64,000 bases of DNA from Entomomonas moraniae (GTDB lineage: Bacteria; Pseudomonadota; Gammaproteobacteria; Pseudomonadales; Pseudomonadaceae). The stretch spans positions 2,877,648 to 2,941,647 of the forward strand of contig NZ_CP029822.1 of NCBI RefSeq assembly GCF_003991975.1, read 5' to 3'. The first letter of the stretch is position 1. Every line of letters starts with the position of its first letter. Below the pieces are notes generated by a model. The model was not told the origin of the DNA, made no database searches, and worked only from the letters and a program-made list of their open reading frames with translations. The position numbers and the translations under genes were made by a program. Of the stretch, positions 8,701 to 19,028 are shown one piece after another.

Positions 8701-9404
8701 CCAGTACGATATATGGATTTATTTATGATGATCTTACTGAACAAAACGCATTGCAACTCAGTGATGTTGGAAAAAAACTTAATACAACCATAGTTCCTTG
8801 GCGTGTTTATGAGGACGTGGCCAATATAATTGTTAATCATTGGCCTGGAAATTTATGGTTTGTGCAAGTTATTCAAGCCTTTTCAATTTCCAATGAGGGG
8901 TATCTGCCCGCTATCGCCATTAAACCTATTAAGCAATTACCTTGTTCTTTATTATTTGGACTTCAGGGAGAAGGAATCTGCCAATTATTAGATAAAATTA
9001 AGCGGTTAACTTTGTTAAAAGTTGAAGAGTTGGCACGCTTTGCTAATCCAATCAGTGATAGAGCCTATGCAAATGCGTGGAATTGTTGGCTGAAAAAAGC
9101 AACAAAGTTAACTATGCATCATGATGCAGATCATAGCTCTACATTGGCAATAGGATTCGCTGAAGAGAGCTCACCCATATATAGTGGTTTTTTAGCGGTT
9201 GATTATTTACTGCGACAAAGAGCTTGCGAGTTAGTTGGTAAAGATGGGAGTAAGCATGATATGGACAGCATTTATCAAGCAGCCACTTGGCGCAAAGCAT
9301 GTAATGCTCTTTTATATATCGCTATGGGAGTTGGTGCAGAGCAATATGTCGTTGCAAAGGATTTGCCACTACTGTTGTTAGGATTAGACATTATAAATAA
9401 CTAA
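8697..9404 (+). CDS. Hypothetical protein coupled to yqiB
   Basis: A 235-residue soluble protein I do not recognise. It starts by ATGA overlap with yqiB, so it is the third gene of a nudF-yqiB unit, where related bacteria usually have cpdA. It has no signal peptide. It contains PCSLLFGLQGEGICQLLDKIKRL in the middle, an AWNCWLKKATKL helix, and a hydrophobic C-terminal part (CNALLYIAMGVGAEQYVVA, LPLLLLGLDI). It has none of the metallophosphoesterase motifs (GDxH, GNHD) expected of CpdA. Codon use looks like that of its neighbours and the coupled start argues that it is expressed. No function is proposed. Confidence 0.7.
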   Translation: MTSTIYGFIYDDLTEQNALQLSDVGKKLNTTIVPWRVYEDVANIIVNHWPGNLWFVQVIQAFSISNEGYLPAIAIKPIKQLPCSLLFGLQGEGICQLLDKIKRLTLLKVEELARFANPISDRAYANAWNCWLKKATKLTMHHDADHSSTLAIGFAEESSPIYSGFLAVDYLLRQRACELVGKDGSKHDMDSIYQAATWRKACNALLYIAMGVGAEQYVVAKDLPLLLLGLDIINN

Positions 9405-9478
9405 TAGGTATCCATCGCCAAAGATTACTAATAAATAGCAATAATCACTTTATGTATTAGCTCAAAAAGCAATAGTCT

Positions 9479-9504
9479 ATTACTTCTACAGCTGTAGACG
9501 TAAT
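9479..9504. repeat. 26-bp near-perfect palindrome between convergent genes
   Basis: The centre TCTACAG/CTGTAGA (9485-9498) is a perfect 14-bp loopless palindrome. It is flanked by a T/C mismatch and then ATTAC and GTAAT arms, so 12 of 13 positions pair around the axis at 9491/9492. There is no T tract on either side, so it is not a normal terminator. A protein-binding dyad is possible. Confidence 0.5.
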
Positions 9505-9532
9505 TCATCGCTTAAAATGAATCAATTATAAA

Positions 9533-9838
9533 CTAACTTGTTTTAAATAAATTTTGGAATTCTTCATCCGTGAGCATGTCACCTTCTAAACAAGCTGCAG
9601 GATTATTTTGCCAGTAAGGAAGGATATACATATTTTTTCGTACTACTTTTTCAGCATAATCTCTTGTAAAATGCTCTTCATTGATAAAATATTGAATACC
9701 ACCTTCAAAAATATCCTCACATGATTTTATTTCTTTGTTTTCATTAACACAGTAAATACAAAAGACATATCCATCTTTTCTAAGACTAACAAAGCCTTCA
9801 TTATCTAAGGGCATTGAGCATGCTGAACAAATTTCCAT
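9533..9838 (-). CDS. Small zinc-ribbon protein
   Basis: A 101-residue protein with an N-terminal zinc ribbon. Two cysteine pairs, CSAC near residues 4-7 and CIYC near 27-30, bracket an MPLDNEGF segment typical of the putative zinc-ribbon family that often accompanies AraC-type effector-binding domains. The C-terminal half is acidic and helical (HFTRDYAEKVVRKNM). The family has no assigned function. It is a single gene, convergent with the preceding one. A GAGGAAC purine run upstream supports the ATG at 9838. Confidence 0.7.
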   Translation of the reverse strand: MEICSACSMPLDNEGFVSLRKDGYVFCIYCVNENKEIKSCEDIFEGGIQYFINEEHFTRDYAEKVVRKNMYILPYWQNNPAACLEGDMLTDEEFQNLFKTS

Positions 9839-9986
9839 AGTAGTTCCTCACTTAAGTAAATATTAACTGCAAATTGAAACAAATAATCAAAAAAAAGCTA
9901 ATTAATACCAACACGGCCTAGCTTAAACAAGTAATTAATTTTGAACTTAGTTTTTGATTACACTAGTTATTGAATAAACTCAATAA

Positions 9987-11201
<1,215 letters not shown>

Positions 11202-11300
11202 TTACCTTCGTCTCTCGACGGATTTAAAATTAGATTAGTTATTAGTTTAATGAGTTGTAATGGCTTTGCAAGAGGGAAGAAAGATTTTGTACTAAAAACA

Positions 11301-11330
11301 AAAAAACCCTGTCTAAGACAGGGTTTTTTA
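11301..11330 (-). terminator. Terminator between rpmA and obgE
   Basis: A hairpin with arms CCCTGTCT and AGACAGGG and A/T tracts on both sides (AAAAAA and TTTTTT), 11 bases after the rpmA stop. On the minus strand the run ends in Us, so it would terminate or attenuate rplU-rpmA transcription before obgE. This gives ribosomal protein output in excess of ObgE. Confidence 0.85.
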
Positions 11331-11340
11331 GATAGTAAAA

Positions 11341-11598
11341 TTATGCAGCAACAATGCTTACATAACGACGACCAAATTGGCCTTTTACTTCAAACTTTAC
11401 AACACCATCAACTTTAGCAAATAAAGTATGGTCTTTACCAATTCCTACACCATATCCTGGGTGGAATTGAGTACCACGTTGACGTACAAGAATGTTACCT
11501 GCTTTAACAACTTGTCCACCAAATAGTTTTACACCTAGTCGTTTGGATTCCGAGTCACGACCGTTGCGGGTAGAACCGCCAGCTTTCTTATGTGCCAT
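11341..11598 (-). CDS. rpmA: 50S ribosomal protein L27
   Basis: Large-subunit protein whose N-terminus reaches the peptidyl transferase centre. It is 85 residues, starting [20 protein letters not shown], with the family core [21 protein letters not shown] and [16 protein letters not shown]. No cleavable N-terminal extension of the Firmicutes type is present. It lies 24 bases downstream of rplU with a GAGGAG ribosome-binding site. Its product is made with L21 from the same transcript. Confidence 0.98.
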   Translation of the reverse strand: MAHKKAGGSTRNGRDSESKRLGVKLFGGQVVKAGNILVRQRGTQFHPGYGVGIGKDHTLFAKVDGVVKFEVKGQFGRRYVSIVAA

Positions 11599-11622
11599 GA
11601 GTATATACTCCTCAAAAAGGTT

Positions 11623-11934
11623 CTAGGCAGAAATACCAGTAATCTTAATTTCAGTGTACCATTGACGGTGACCCTGACGTTTCATGTGGTGCTTACGACG
11701 GCGGAACTTGATGATTCTTACTTTGTCGTGACGACCTTGGCTGATTACTTCAGCTGTCACTTTAGCACCATCAATTACTGGTGCACCAATGTTTACTTTT
11801 TCACCGTCTGCAATTAGAAGTACTTTATCAAGAGTGATAGTTTCACCTGTTGGAACTTCTAATTTTTCAACTTTAAGGTATTCACCTTCAGCGACTTTAT
11901 ATTGCTTGCCGCCAGTTACAATAACTGCATACAT
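11623..11934 (-). CDS. rplU: 50S ribosomal protein L21
   Basis: Binds 23S rRNA during large-subunit assembly. It is 103 residues, exactly the usual bacterial length, with [14 protein letters not shown] at the start and [26 protein letters not shown] at the end. It is first gene of rplU-rpmA, with a ~130-base leader and a promoter near 12068-12096. The leader can form a small hairpin (CCTGA/TCAGG). I cannot say whether that has an autoregulatory role. Confidence 0.98.
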   Translation of the reverse strand: MYAVIVTGGKQYKVAEGEYLKVEKLEVPTGETITLDKVLLIADGEKVNIGAPVIDGAKVTAEVISQGRHDKVRIIKFRRRKHHMKRQGHRQWYTEIKITGISA

Positions 11935-12067
11935 TTAAATAATCTCCGTTAGTCCTGCTCACCCGACACTTTAGAATAAATATAAATGGTCTGGCATGGC
12001 TGCTAATGCTGGAAACACTAGCTATTGCGTAAGACAGGTAGTTTGCCTGACAACTTCAGGGGAATGA

Positions 12068-12096
12068 ATTTTACTCTGCTTGTTCATGCAAGGCAA
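12068..12096 (-). promoter_or_regulatory. Sigma70 promoter for rplU-rpmA
   Basis: Read on the minus strand: -35 TTGCCT (12096-12091), a 17-base spacer, and -10 TAAAAT (12073-12068). The predicted start lies about 125 bases before rplU, leaving a leader consistent with ribosomal protein operons. The call rests on consensus match and position only. Confidence 0.65.
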
Positions 12097-12199
12097 GTAG
12101 ATTTATATGATTTACTATTTTTTGATATTAAAAAGCACTTAAAAATGGATAAAATATATTTAGAGAGATATCAATATAGATTATAGATTTATAGTTGAA

Positions 12200-12537
12200 A
12201 TGATGACGAAAGCTAATCATTTAAATAAAGGGCAGTCTGAGCGTATTATGAATATAGAGAATAAGCAAGGGCTGATTAGTTGGGCGGATGCGCGTATTGG
12301 CTGGGCTAGTAGCTCTAAAACAAATAGAACTGTTTATTACCGAGATAAGGTATTTGTTAATATTTTTCGACACGGCCTTTATGGAAACTACATTCATATA
12401 GATGCAGGAGAGGAGTATTAGATTTCTGATGTTAAGAAAAAGAATCTAATGCGCATCCTTATGAAAGAATAGACACTATATCTATAGATGAGGATACATT
12501 GGAAGTATATAATCGCCTTTGCGGAAAAGAACTCTAA
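12200..12537 (+). pseudogene. Decayed small conserved-unknown gene (nonsense + frameshift)
   Basis: An open frame from 12200 (or ATG 12248) reads through GLISWADARIGWASSSK and ends in GEEY at a TAG (12419-12421). Translation continues sensibly in the same frame (ISDVKKKN). It then shifts at about 12446-12447 into a frame reading NAHPYERIDTISIDEDTLEVYNRLCGKEL and stops at 12535-12537. The composite resembles widespread small proteins of unknown function that carry a GEEYWISG-type motif followed by an acidic IDEDVREEYW-type tail. The TAG sits exactly where the Trp (TGG) is expected. So there is one nonsense mutation and one frameshift. The family resemblance is from memory; the two-frame continuity is seen directly. 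Confidence 0.6.
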
Positions 12538-12610
12538 AAATAATATTATGCTTGACACTTAGTTGCAGCCCCCCTAGCATTACAAGCAATGTTTTTAAGG
12601 AATATTTCGT

Positions 12611-13591
12611 GTGACAGCTCAATCTAAAAACCATAGTTTCTATCAAGTGATTACTGATGATTTCTCCCGTGTTAATGAAATCATACGGCGGCAATTAGTC
12701 TCTAATGTTCCTTTAGTGGAGCAAATAGCAGAGTATATTATTTCTGCAGGAGGAAAACGCCTCCGTCCTTTATTGGTTTTATTAGCGGGAAATGCTGTAG
12801 GTAAAAAAGGTGATGACCTTTGTTTGCTGGCAGGGTTGATTGAATTTATTCATACATCAACATTATTGCATGATGATGTAGTTGATGCATCAGGATTGCG
12901 TAGAGGTCGGTCAACGGCTAATGCAATCTGGGGAAATGCCCCCAGCGTGTTGGTGGGTGACTTTTTATATACACGCGCTTTTGAAATGATGGTCAAGTTA
13001 GACTCGATGCCTATTATGCAGGTGATTTCTCATGCCACCCGTATCATTGCAGAAGGAGAGGTATTGCAGTTATCTCGTGTACGTGATGCGAGTACAACAG
13101 AAGAAATTTATATGGAAGTTATCCGTGGTAAAACGGCGATGCTGTTTGAGGCGGCCACACACAGCGCTGCTGTTTTAGGGGGTGCACCTGAAGAGCAATG
13201 TGAAGCTTTGCGCTGTTTTGGTGATGCTTTAGGCGTTGCATTCCAGCTAGTGGACGACTTGTTAGATTATCAAGGTGATATTAGTGAGTTAGGGAAAAAT
13301 GTAGGAGATGATCTTGCAGAAGGGAAGCCGACACTCCCCCTTATCTATGCTATGGCTAATGGTACCGAGGAGCAATCTGCTATTATTCGTAAAGCTATTC
13401 AGCGTGGCGAGGGTGAAGAGTTTCAGTTGATTAGTGAGATAGTGAAAGAAACAGGCGCTTTAGATTACACAGCAAAATTGGCTAAAGATTATGCAGAGCG
13501 TGCAATACGCTTTTTAGATCAAATCCCAGATAGTATCTATAAAGTAGCGATGGTAGATTTAACGAAGTTCGCTGTTGAACGTGTTTATTGA
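12611..13591 (+). CDS. ispB: Octaprenyl (polyprenyl) diphosphate synthase
   Basis: Builds the long isoprenoid side chain of ubiquinone/menaquinone from farnesyl diphosphate and isopentenyl diphosphate. The 326-residue trans-prenyltransferase starts at GTG 12611, with AAGGA upstream. It has the first Asp-rich motif in LLHDDVVDASGLRRGR (about 83-98), the GKTAMLFEAA segment, the second Asp-rich motif FQLVDDLLDY, and KNVGDDLAEGKPTLPL. It is divergent from rplU-rpmA-obgE, the usual gammaproteobacterial arrangement. Product chain length (C40 or C45) cannot be read with confidence. Confidence 0.95.
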   Translation: MTAQSKNHSFYQVITDDFSRVNEIIRRQLVSNVPLVEQIAEYIISAGGKRLRPLLVLLAGNAVGKKGDDLCLLAGLIEFIHTSTLLHDDVVDASGLRRGRSTANAIWGNAPSVLVGDFLYTRAFEMMVKLDSMPIMQVISHATRIIAEGEVLQLSRVRDASTTEEIYMEVIRGKTAMLFEAATHSAAVLGGAPEEQCEALRCFGDALGVAFQLVDDLLDYQGDISELGKNVGDDLAEGKPTLPLIYAMANGTEEQSAIIRKAIQRGEGEEFQLISEIVKETGALDYTAKLAKDYAERAIRFLDQIPDSIYKVAMVDLTKFAVERVY

Positions 13592-13838
13592 TGGTGAGGC
13601 TTAACTTATCAATAAGCTATTTGAACTTAAACATTTATATGCATTAATCGAATGTAGTAACTGGTATCGATATCTGTCTTTAATTTACAAATTAAAAATT
13701 AAATTGTAACTAAATATTTAATTTTCGAAAGCGGCTAGCTTAGATTACTAGTAATTGAGTCTCAAAGAGGCTTCAAATTTGACGATTTAAATAGAGGGTA
13801 GTCCCTGATATTACGTGGAAATAAAATAATAATAATGA

Positions 13839-13867
13839 TTGACAGTCATTAGAACTCCTCGTAGAAT
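13839..13867 (+). promoter_or_regulatory. Strong sigma70 promoter of the S10 ribosomal cluster
   Basis: A consensus -35 TTGACA (13839-13844), a 17-base spacer and -10 TAGAAT (13862-13867), preceded by an A/T-rich stretch that could act as an UP element. Start is expected near 13874, giving a ~55-base leader before rpsJ in which TTTTCAG (13876) and CTGAAAA (13900) can pair. The rest of the 336-base gap between ispB and rpsJ holds nothing else I can name. Confidence 0.85.
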
Positions 13868-13927
13868 TACGCCTCTTTTCAGTGGGTATATTCCGTCTGC
13901 TGAAAATTATTAGAGTCTGAGGTCAAT

Positions 13928-14239
13928 ATGCAAAACCAACAAATCCGTATTCGGTTAAAGGCATTTGATCACCGCTTGATCGATCAATCAACTCAGGAAA
14001 TCGTAGATACTGCGAAACGTACTGGGGCTCAAGTTCGTGGTCCAATACCATTACCAACTCGTAAAGAGAGATTCACCGTGTTGATTTCTCCGCACGTTAA
14101 TAAAGACGCGCGCGATCAATATGAAATTCGTACTCATAAAAGAGTATTAGATATCGTTCAACCAACTGATAAAACAGTTGATGCATTAATGAAGCTTGAT
14201 CTTGCAGCAGGTGTTGAAGTGCAAATCAGCCTCGGCTAA
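13928..14239 (+). CDS. rpsJ: 30S ribosomal protein S10
   Basis: Head protein of the 30S subunit, which also pairs with NusB in transcription antitermination. It is 103 residues, with [15 protein letters not shown] at the start and the loop signature [26 protein letters not shown]. It is first gene of the S10 cluster, preceded by GAGG. No tuf, fusA, rpsG or rpsL lies upstream as it does in most relatives; ispB is there instead. Confidence 0.98.
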   Translation: MQNQQIRIRLKAFDHRLIDQSTQEIVDTAKRTGAQVRGPIPLPTRKERFTVLISPHVNKDARDQYEIRTHKRVLDIVQPTDKTVDALMKLDLAAGVEVQISLG

Positions 14240-14319
14240 GGCTTTGCTTTAGTCGTGTAACGCTCTGAAATGGGCGGCCATAGCGGGTGAGAGCCCCGTA
14301 CACTTACAGAGGTATAAAT

Positions 14320-14955
14320 ATGACAATTGGTGTTATCGGTCGTAAATGTGGTATGACCCGCATTTTTACCGAAGAAGGTATCTCGATTCCAGTTACTGTT
14401 ATTGAAGTAGAGCCGAATCGCGTTACTCAATTCAAATCAGAAGAAACAGATGGTTACCGTGCTGTACAAGTGACAGTGGGTGGGCGTCGTGCTTCACGTG
14501 TTACTAAGCCTCAAGCAGGTCATTTTGCAAAAGCAAAAGTAGCTGCTGGTCGTGATGTATTAGAATTCCGTCTTAGCGAAGGTGAGTACCAAGCAGGCGA
14601 CGAACTTAAAGTAGATATGTTCGAAGCTGGTCAAATGGTTGATGTAACAGGTCAATCAAAAGGTAAAGGATTCGCTGGTACAATCAAGCGCTGGAATTTC
14701 CGCGGTCAAGACAATACTCACGGTAACTCAGTTTCTCACCGTGTGCCAGGTTCCATCGGTCAGTGTCAGACTCCTGGTCGTGTATTTAAAGGCAAAAAAA
14801 TGTCTGGTCACTTAGGTGCTGAACGCGTTACTGTACAGTCCCTAAAAATCGTTCGTGTTGATGCTGAGCGCAACTTACTATTAGTAAAAGGAGCTGTTCC
14901 TGGCGCTGTTGGTAGTGATGTGATCGTGCGTCCAGCTGTTAAAGCTCGCGGTTAA
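14320..14955 (+). CDS. rplC: 50S ribosomal protein L3
   Basis: Large-subunit assembly initiator whose extension approaches the peptidyl transferase centre. It is 211 residues from ATG 14320, chosen because AGAGG lies seven bases upstream and the family N-terminus is [17 protein letters not shown] longer frame from 14287 adds only non-conserved residues. Core motifs include [15 protein letters not shown], the methylatable-Gln region [17 protein letters not shown], and [15 protein letters not shown]. Confidence 0.97.
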   Translation: MTIGVIGRKCGMTRIFTEEGISIPVTVIEVEPNRVTQFKSEETDGYRAVQVTVGGRRASRVTKPQAGHFAKAKVAAGRDVLEFRLSEGEYQAGDELKVDMFEAGQMVDVTGQSKGKGFAGTIKRWNFRGQDNTHGNSVSHRVPGSIGQCQTPGRVFKGKKMSGHLGAERVTVQSLKIVRVDAERNLLLVKGAVPGAVGSDVIVRPAVKARG

Positions 14956-14966
14956 GGGGGTAAAGA

Positions 14967-15569
14967 ATGCAATTAAATGTAAACGGTGCTAACGCAATCG
15001 AAGTAAACCAAGTTGTCTTTGATGCAAAGTACAATGAAACATTAATCCACCAAGCAGTGGTGGCTTATATGGCGGCAGGCCGTCAAGGCAGTCGTGCACA
15101 AAAAACGCGTGCTGAAGTTTCTGGCGGTGGCAAAAAGCCTTGGCGTCAAAAAGGAACTGGCCGTGCTCGTGCAGGTTCAAGCCGTAGTCCAATTTGGCGT
15201 AGTGGTGGTACTACTTTTGCTGCTAAGCCACAAGATCACTCACAAAAACTTAACCGTAAAATGTATCGTGCTGCTATTCGCTCAATTTTATCTGAGCTTG
15301 TACGTACTGATCGTTTAGTGGTTGTAGAAAACTTTGCGGTTGATGCCCCAAAAACTAAAGAATTAGTAAGTAAACTGCATGCATTAGATTTAAAAGATGT
15401 ATTAATCGTTACTGATGCATTTGATGGTAACCTATGCTTAGCGGCTCGTAATTTACCTAACGTTGATTACGTAGATGTTACTGGTTCTGATCCAGTCAGT
15501 TTAATTGCTTATGAGAAGGTGCTTATTACTGTACCTGCTATTAAGAAAATTGAGGAGGTATTAGCATGA
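14967..15569 (+). CDS. rplD: 50S ribosomal protein L4
   Basis: Lines the exit tunnel and, in E. coli, represses the S10 operon by promoting termination and blocking translation in the leader. It is 200 residues, with the tunnel loop containing [20 protein letters not shown], and [14 protein letters not shown]. The stop overlaps rplW. Whether the short leader here supports L4-mediated attenuation is not evident. Confidence 0.97.
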   Translation: MQLNVNGANAIEVNQVVFDAKYNETLIHQAVVAYMAAGRQGSRAQKTRAEVSGGGKKPWRQKGTGRARAGSSRSPIWRSGGTTFAAKPQDHSQKLNRKMYRAAIRSILSELVRTDRLVVVENFAVDAPKTKELVSKLHALDLKDVLIVTDAFDGNLCLAARNLPNVDYVDVTGSDPVSLIAYEKVLITVPAIKKIEEVLA

Positions 15570-15907
15570 GTTTAGAACAAGCTCGTCTATTTAACGTTCT
15601 ACTTGCCCCTCTACATACTGAGAAGTCAGAACTAATTTTGGAAGAAGGCGGTCAAGATCGCATTGCTTTCAAAGTAGCTGCTAGCGCTAATAAAGTTGAA
15701 ATCAAAGAAGCAGTTGAAAAACTATTCAAAGTTGAAGTAGCTAAAGTAATGACCTTAAATGTGAAAGGTAAGGTTAAAAGAGAAATGTCTGGCAAAACTA
15801 CAAGACGTGTTCGTTTTGCGAAAGGTAAAGAAAGCGATTGGAAAAAAGCCTACGTTGTTCTTAAGCCAGGCAGTGTTATCGAATCATTAGCTGCTCAAGA
15901 TAAATAA
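15566..15907 (+). CDS. rplW: 50S ribosomal protein L23
   Basis: Tunnel-exit protein and docking site for trigger factor and the signal recognition particle. It is 113 residues, a little longer than the ~100 typical for E. coli because of an extended C-terminus. It keeps [12 protein letters not shown] near the start and [18 protein letters not shown]. It starts by ATGA overlap with rplD, indicating coupled translation. Confidence 0.96.
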   Translation: MSLEQARLFNVLLAPLHTEKSELILEEGGQDRIAFKVAASANKVEIKEAVEKLFKVEVAKVMTLNVKGKVKREMSGKTTRRVRFAKGKESDWKKAYVVLKPGSVIESLAAQDK

Positions 15908-15921
15908 GGTAGGGAGCATTC

Positions 15922-16746
15922 ATGGCTATAGTTAAATGCAAACCGACCTCAGCAGGACGTCGTTTCGTAGTTAAAGTTGTAACTCCAGAGTTACATAAAG
16001 GTGCTCCTTATGCACCACTACTTGAGAAAAAGTCCAAGACTGGTGGTCGTAACAATAATGGTCGTATTACTACACGTCATATTGGCGGTGGTCATAAACA
16101 ACATTATCGTTTGATTGATTTTCGTCGTAATGATAAAGATGGTATTCCTGCTGTTGTTGAACGTATTGAATACGATCCTAACCGTACAGCGCATATTGCA
16201 TTATTAAAATATGCAGATGGTGAGCGCCGTTATATTATTGCGCCAAAAGGTGTTAAGTCAGGTGACCAATTGATTGCTGGTGCACATGCACCTATCAAAT
16301 CTGGTAACTCTTTACCTTTACGTAATATTCCTGTGGGTAGCACAATTCACGCAATCGAGTTAAAGCCAGGTAAAGGTGCACAAATTGCACGTTCAGCAGG
16401 TGCTTACGTTCAATTAGTTGCTCGTGAAGGTGCTTATGTAACTGTTCGTTTACGTTCTGGTGAAATGCGCAAGATTTTATCTGAGTGCCGTGCAACATTA
16501 GGTGAAGTATCTAATGGGGAGCATAGCTTACGCTCATTAGGTAAAGCAGGTGCTAGTCGCTGGCGCGGAATTCGTCCTACTGTACGTGGTGTGGCGATGA
16601 ACCCTGTTGACCATCCACACGGTGGTGGAGAAGGCCGTACTTCTGGTGGGCGTCATCCTGTAACACCTTGGGGTATTAAGACTAAGGGTAAAAAGACTCG
16701 TACTAACAAGCGTACAAATAATATGATTGTACGTCGTCGTAAATAA
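15922..16746 (+). CDS. rplB: 50S ribosomal protein L2
   Basis: One of the largest and most conserved 50S proteins, needed for subunit association and peptidyl transfer. It is 274 residues, the standard length. Signatures: [40 protein letters not shown]-type core, and the C-terminal [19 protein letters not shown] containing the functionally critical His. It lies 14 bases after rplW. Confidence 0.98.
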   Translation: MAIVKCKPTSAGRRFVVKVVTPELHKGAPYAPLLEKKSKTGGRNNNGRITTRHIGGGHKQHYRLIDFRRNDKDGIPAVVERIEYDPNRTAHIALLKYADGERRYIIAPKGVKSGDQLIAGAHAPIKSGNSLPLRNIPVGSTIHAIELKPGKGAQIARSAGAYVQLVAREGAYVTVRLRSGEMRKILSECRATLGEVSNGEHSLRSLGKAGASRWRGIRPTVRGVAMNPVDHPHGGGEGRTSGGRHPVTPWGIKTKGKKTRTNKRTNNMIVRRRK

Positions 16747-16764
16747 TAGAGTGAGGATACGATA

Positions 16765-17040
16765 ATGCCACGTTCGTTAAAGAAAGGTCCTTTTATCGAT
16801 CTTCACCTATTGAAGAAGGTCGAAACGGCGGTAGAGAAGAATGATCGTAAACCAATTAAGACTTGGTCACGTCGTTCAATGATATTGCCACAAATGGTAG
16901 GTTTAACTATTGCTGTTCATAATGGTCGTCAACACGTACCAGTACTTGTGAACGAAGACATGGTTGGCCATAAATTAGGCGAATTTGCTGCTACCCGTAC
17001 TTATCGTGGTCATGCTGCAGATAAAAAAGCCAAGCGTTAA
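16765..17040 (+). CDS. rpsS: 30S ribosomal protein S19
   Basis: Head protein of the small subunit, contacting S13 and A-site tRNA. It is 91 residues, beginning [20 protein letters not shown], with [24 protein letters not shown] and [24 protein letters not shown] site precedes it, and there is a normal position between rplB and rplV. Confidence 0.98.
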   Translation: MPRSLKKGPFIDLHLLKKVETAVEKNDRKPIKTWSRRSMILPQMVGLTIAVHNGRQHVPVLVNEDMVGHKLGEFAATRTYRGHAADKKAKR

Positions 17041-17052
17041 TAGGTGAGCATA

Positions 17053-17403
17053 ATGAAAGAAGACAAAGATAAAATAGTATCTGCGAAATTATCGGGTGCT
17101 AGTATTTCTGCTCAGAAAGCTCGCTTAGTTGCTGATCAAATTCGTGGTAAAGAGATTGGTGACGCACTTAATTTGTTAGCGTTCAGCAGTAAGAAAGCTG
17201 CACCGTTATTCAAAAAAGTGCTTGAGTCAGCTGTCGCTAATGCTGAACAAAACAAGGGTTTTGACATAGACGATTTAAAAATTCATGCAGTTTATGTGGA
17301 CGAAGGTCGTTCATTAAAACGTATGTTGCCACGTGCAAAAGGTCGTGCCGATCGTATTGTTAAGCGGTCTTGTCATATCACTGTTAAAGTTATCGAAAAA
17401 TAA
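17053..17403 (+). CDS. rplV: 50S ribosomal protein L22
   Basis: Exit-tunnel protein whose beta hairpin lines the constriction where macrolides bind. About 116 residues from ATG 17053; an in-frame GTG at 17044 exists but lacks a spaced ribosome-binding site, while AGGTGA lies five bases before the ATG. Motifs: [32 protein letters not shown], and the C-terminal [20 protein letters not shown] of the hairpin. Confidence 0.95.
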   Translation: MKEDKDKIVSAKLSGASISAQKARLVADQIRGKEIGDALNLLAFSSKKAAPLFKKVLESAVANAEQNKGFDIDDLKIHAVYVDEGRSLKRMLPRAKGRADRIVKRSCHITVKVIEK

Positions 17404-17416
17404 CGGAGTCGATCAG

Positions 17417-18100
17417 ATGGGTCAGAAAGTACATCCTACTGGCATACGCCTAGGAATAGTAAAGGAGCACACTTCTGTTTGGTATGCAGATCGCAAAAAT
17501 TATGCGGATTATCTGAATACTGACTTAAAAGTTCGTGGTTATCTCCAAGATAAATTAAAAAACGCGTCCGTAAGCCGGATTGACATTGCTCGTCCAGCGC
17601 AAAGTGCACGTATCACTATTCACACTGCTCGTCCTGGTATTGTTATCGGGAAAAAAGGTGAAGATGTTGAAAAGTTACGTCAGGACCTGACCAAACAAAT
17701 GGGTGTTCCAGTCCATATTAATATTGAAGAAATTCGTAAGCCAGAATTAGATGCAATGTTAGTAGCTCAAGGTGTTGCCCAGCAGTTAGAGCGTCGCGTT
17801 ATGTTCCGTCGTGCAATGAAACGTGCGGTACAAAATGCAATGCGTCTTGGTGCAAAAGGCATTAAGATTCAGGTGAGCGGCCGTTTAGGTGGTGCTGAGA
17901 TTGCTCGTAGTGAATGGTATCGTGAAGGTCGTGTTCCTTTACATACACTTCGTGCGGATATCGATTATGCTACATATGAAGCGCACACTACCTATGGTGT
18001 TATTGGTGTTAAAGTTTGGATTTTCAAAGGCGAAGTTATTGGTGGCCAAATTGAAGAGACAAAACCAGCACCTTCATCTCGCAAAAAAACTGCTAAATAA
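17417..18100 (+). CDS. rpsC: 30S ribosomal protein S3
   Basis: Forms part of the mRNA entry channel and contributes helicase activity with S4. It is 227 residues from ATG 17417 (GGAG eight bases upstream). The longer frame that opens inside rplV is rejected because S3 begins [14 protein letters not shown]. The KH domain shows [18 protein letters not shown]. The C-terminal domain has [20 protein letters not shown] and [19 protein letters not shown]. Confidence 0.97.
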   Translation: MGQKVHPTGIRLGIVKEHTSVWYADRKNYADYLNTDLKVRGYLQDKLKNASVSRIDIARPAQSARITIHTARPGIVIGKKGEDVEKLRQDLTKQMGVPVHINIEEIRKPELDAMLVAQGVAQQLERRVMFRRAMKRAVQNAMRLGAKGIKIQVSGRLGGAEIARSEWYREGRVPLHTLRADIDYATYEAHTTYGVIGVKVWIFKGEVIGGQIEETKPAPSSRKKTAK

Positions 18101-18112
18101 GGGGTACGCCAA

Positions 18113-18526
18113 ATGTTACAACCAAAGCGTACAAAATTCAGAAAGCAGATGACGGGTCATAACCGTGGTCTAGCTCATCGCGGTAGCAAAGTAAGTTTCG
18201 GCGAGTACGCGCTGAAAGCTACTGATCGTGGTCGTTTAACTGCTCGTCAAATCGAAGCAGCACGTCGTGCTCTTACTCGTCATGTTAAACGTGGTGGAAA
18301 AATCTGGATTCGTGTTTTTCCTGACAAACCTATTACTAAAAAGCCTCTCGAAGTTCGTATGGGTAAAGGTAAAGGTAGTGTTGAATATTGGGTAGCACAA
18401 ATTCAGCCTGGTAAAGTGCTTTATGAAATTGAAGGTGTTACAGAAGCCTTAGCGCGTGAAGCATTTGCTTTAGCCGCTGCAAAGCTTCCTATTGCCACCA
18501 CTTTTGTTAAGCGGACGGTGATGTAA
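18113..18526 (+). CDS. rplP: 50S ribosomal protein L16
   Basis: Late-assembling 50S protein that organises the A site and contacts tRNA. It is 137 residues, beginning [19 protein letters not shown], with [17 protein letters not shown]-type helix (here [18 protein letters not shown]), the [19 protein letters not shown] loop carrying the hydroxylatable Arg region. The stop TAA shares one base with the rpmC ATG. Confidence 0.97.
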   Translation: MLQPKRTKFRKQMTGHNRGLAHRGSKVSFGEYALKATDRGRLTARQIEAARRALTRHVKRGGKIWIRVFPDKPITKKPLEVRMGKGKGSVEYWVAQIQPGKVLYEIEGVTEALAREAFALAAAKLPIATTFVKRTVM

Positions 18527-18741
18527 TGAGTAAATTAAAACAAAAACGTGAAGAAGTGCGGAATCTTTCCGTAGAACAAATAAACGAGCAAATTATGGGT
18601 TTATTGCGTGATCAGTTTAATTTGCGTATGCAAAAAGCAACGGGTCAGCTAGGTCAGATTCATTTGCTTAAACAAGTTAAACGTGATATCGCTCGCCTTA
18701 AAACCGAGTTGACCGTGAAACAGAAGCAGGCAGGTAAGTGA
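18526..18741 (+). CDS. rpmC: 50S ribosomal protein L29
   Basis: Small helical protein beside L23 at the tunnel exit. It is 71 residues, with [27 protein letters not shown] and a basic C-terminal helix. It starts on the A of the rplP stop (TAATG), indicating tight coupling. It is slightly longer than E. coli L29 (63 residues) because of both termini. Confidence 0.96.
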   Translation: MSKLKQKREEVRNLSVEQINEQIMGLLRDQFNLRMQKATGQLGQIHLLKQVKRDIARLKTELTVKQKQAGK

Positions 18742-18743
18742 TT

Positions 18744-19010
18744 ATGACTGAAGCTCAAAAAACTGTTCGCACGCTTATGGGTCGTGTGATTAGCGATAAA
18801 ATGGACAAAACAATTACTGTATTGATTGAGCGCCGTGTAAAGCACCCAATCTATGGTAAATATGTTAAGCGTTCTACTAAACTACATGCGCATGACGAAA
18901 CTAATCAATGTCGTATTGGCGACACAGTCAGTATTCGTGAAACTCGCCCACTATCCAAGACTAAAGCTTGGACATTAGTGGAAGTAGTTGAACGTGCAGA
19001 CGCAGTATAA
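18744..19010 (+). CDS. rpsQ: 30S ribosomal protein S17
   Basis: Primary 16S rRNA-binding protein of the 30S body. About 88 residues from ATG 18744. An overlapping in-frame GTG at 18738 is possible, but the ATG has the better spacing to the AGG at 18732. Motifs: [40 protein letters not shown] and [18 protein letters not shown]. Confidence 0.96.
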   Translation: MTEAQKTVRTLMGRVISDKMDKTITVLIERRVKHPIYGKYVKRSTKLHAHDETNQCRIGDTVSIRETRPLSKTKAWTLVEVVERADAV

Positions 19011-19028
19011 GAGGGTCGGAGAAAGTAT

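Noticed and set aside
14989-15318. Frames inside and opposite rplD
   Set aside because: Alternative-frame shadows of a highly conserved ribosomal gene, as are the other overlapping frames in the ribosomal cluster.
17333-17416. N-terminal extension of rpsC overlapping rplV
   Set aside because: S3 begins MGQKVHPTG in known families and the GGAG site fits the ATG at 17417.
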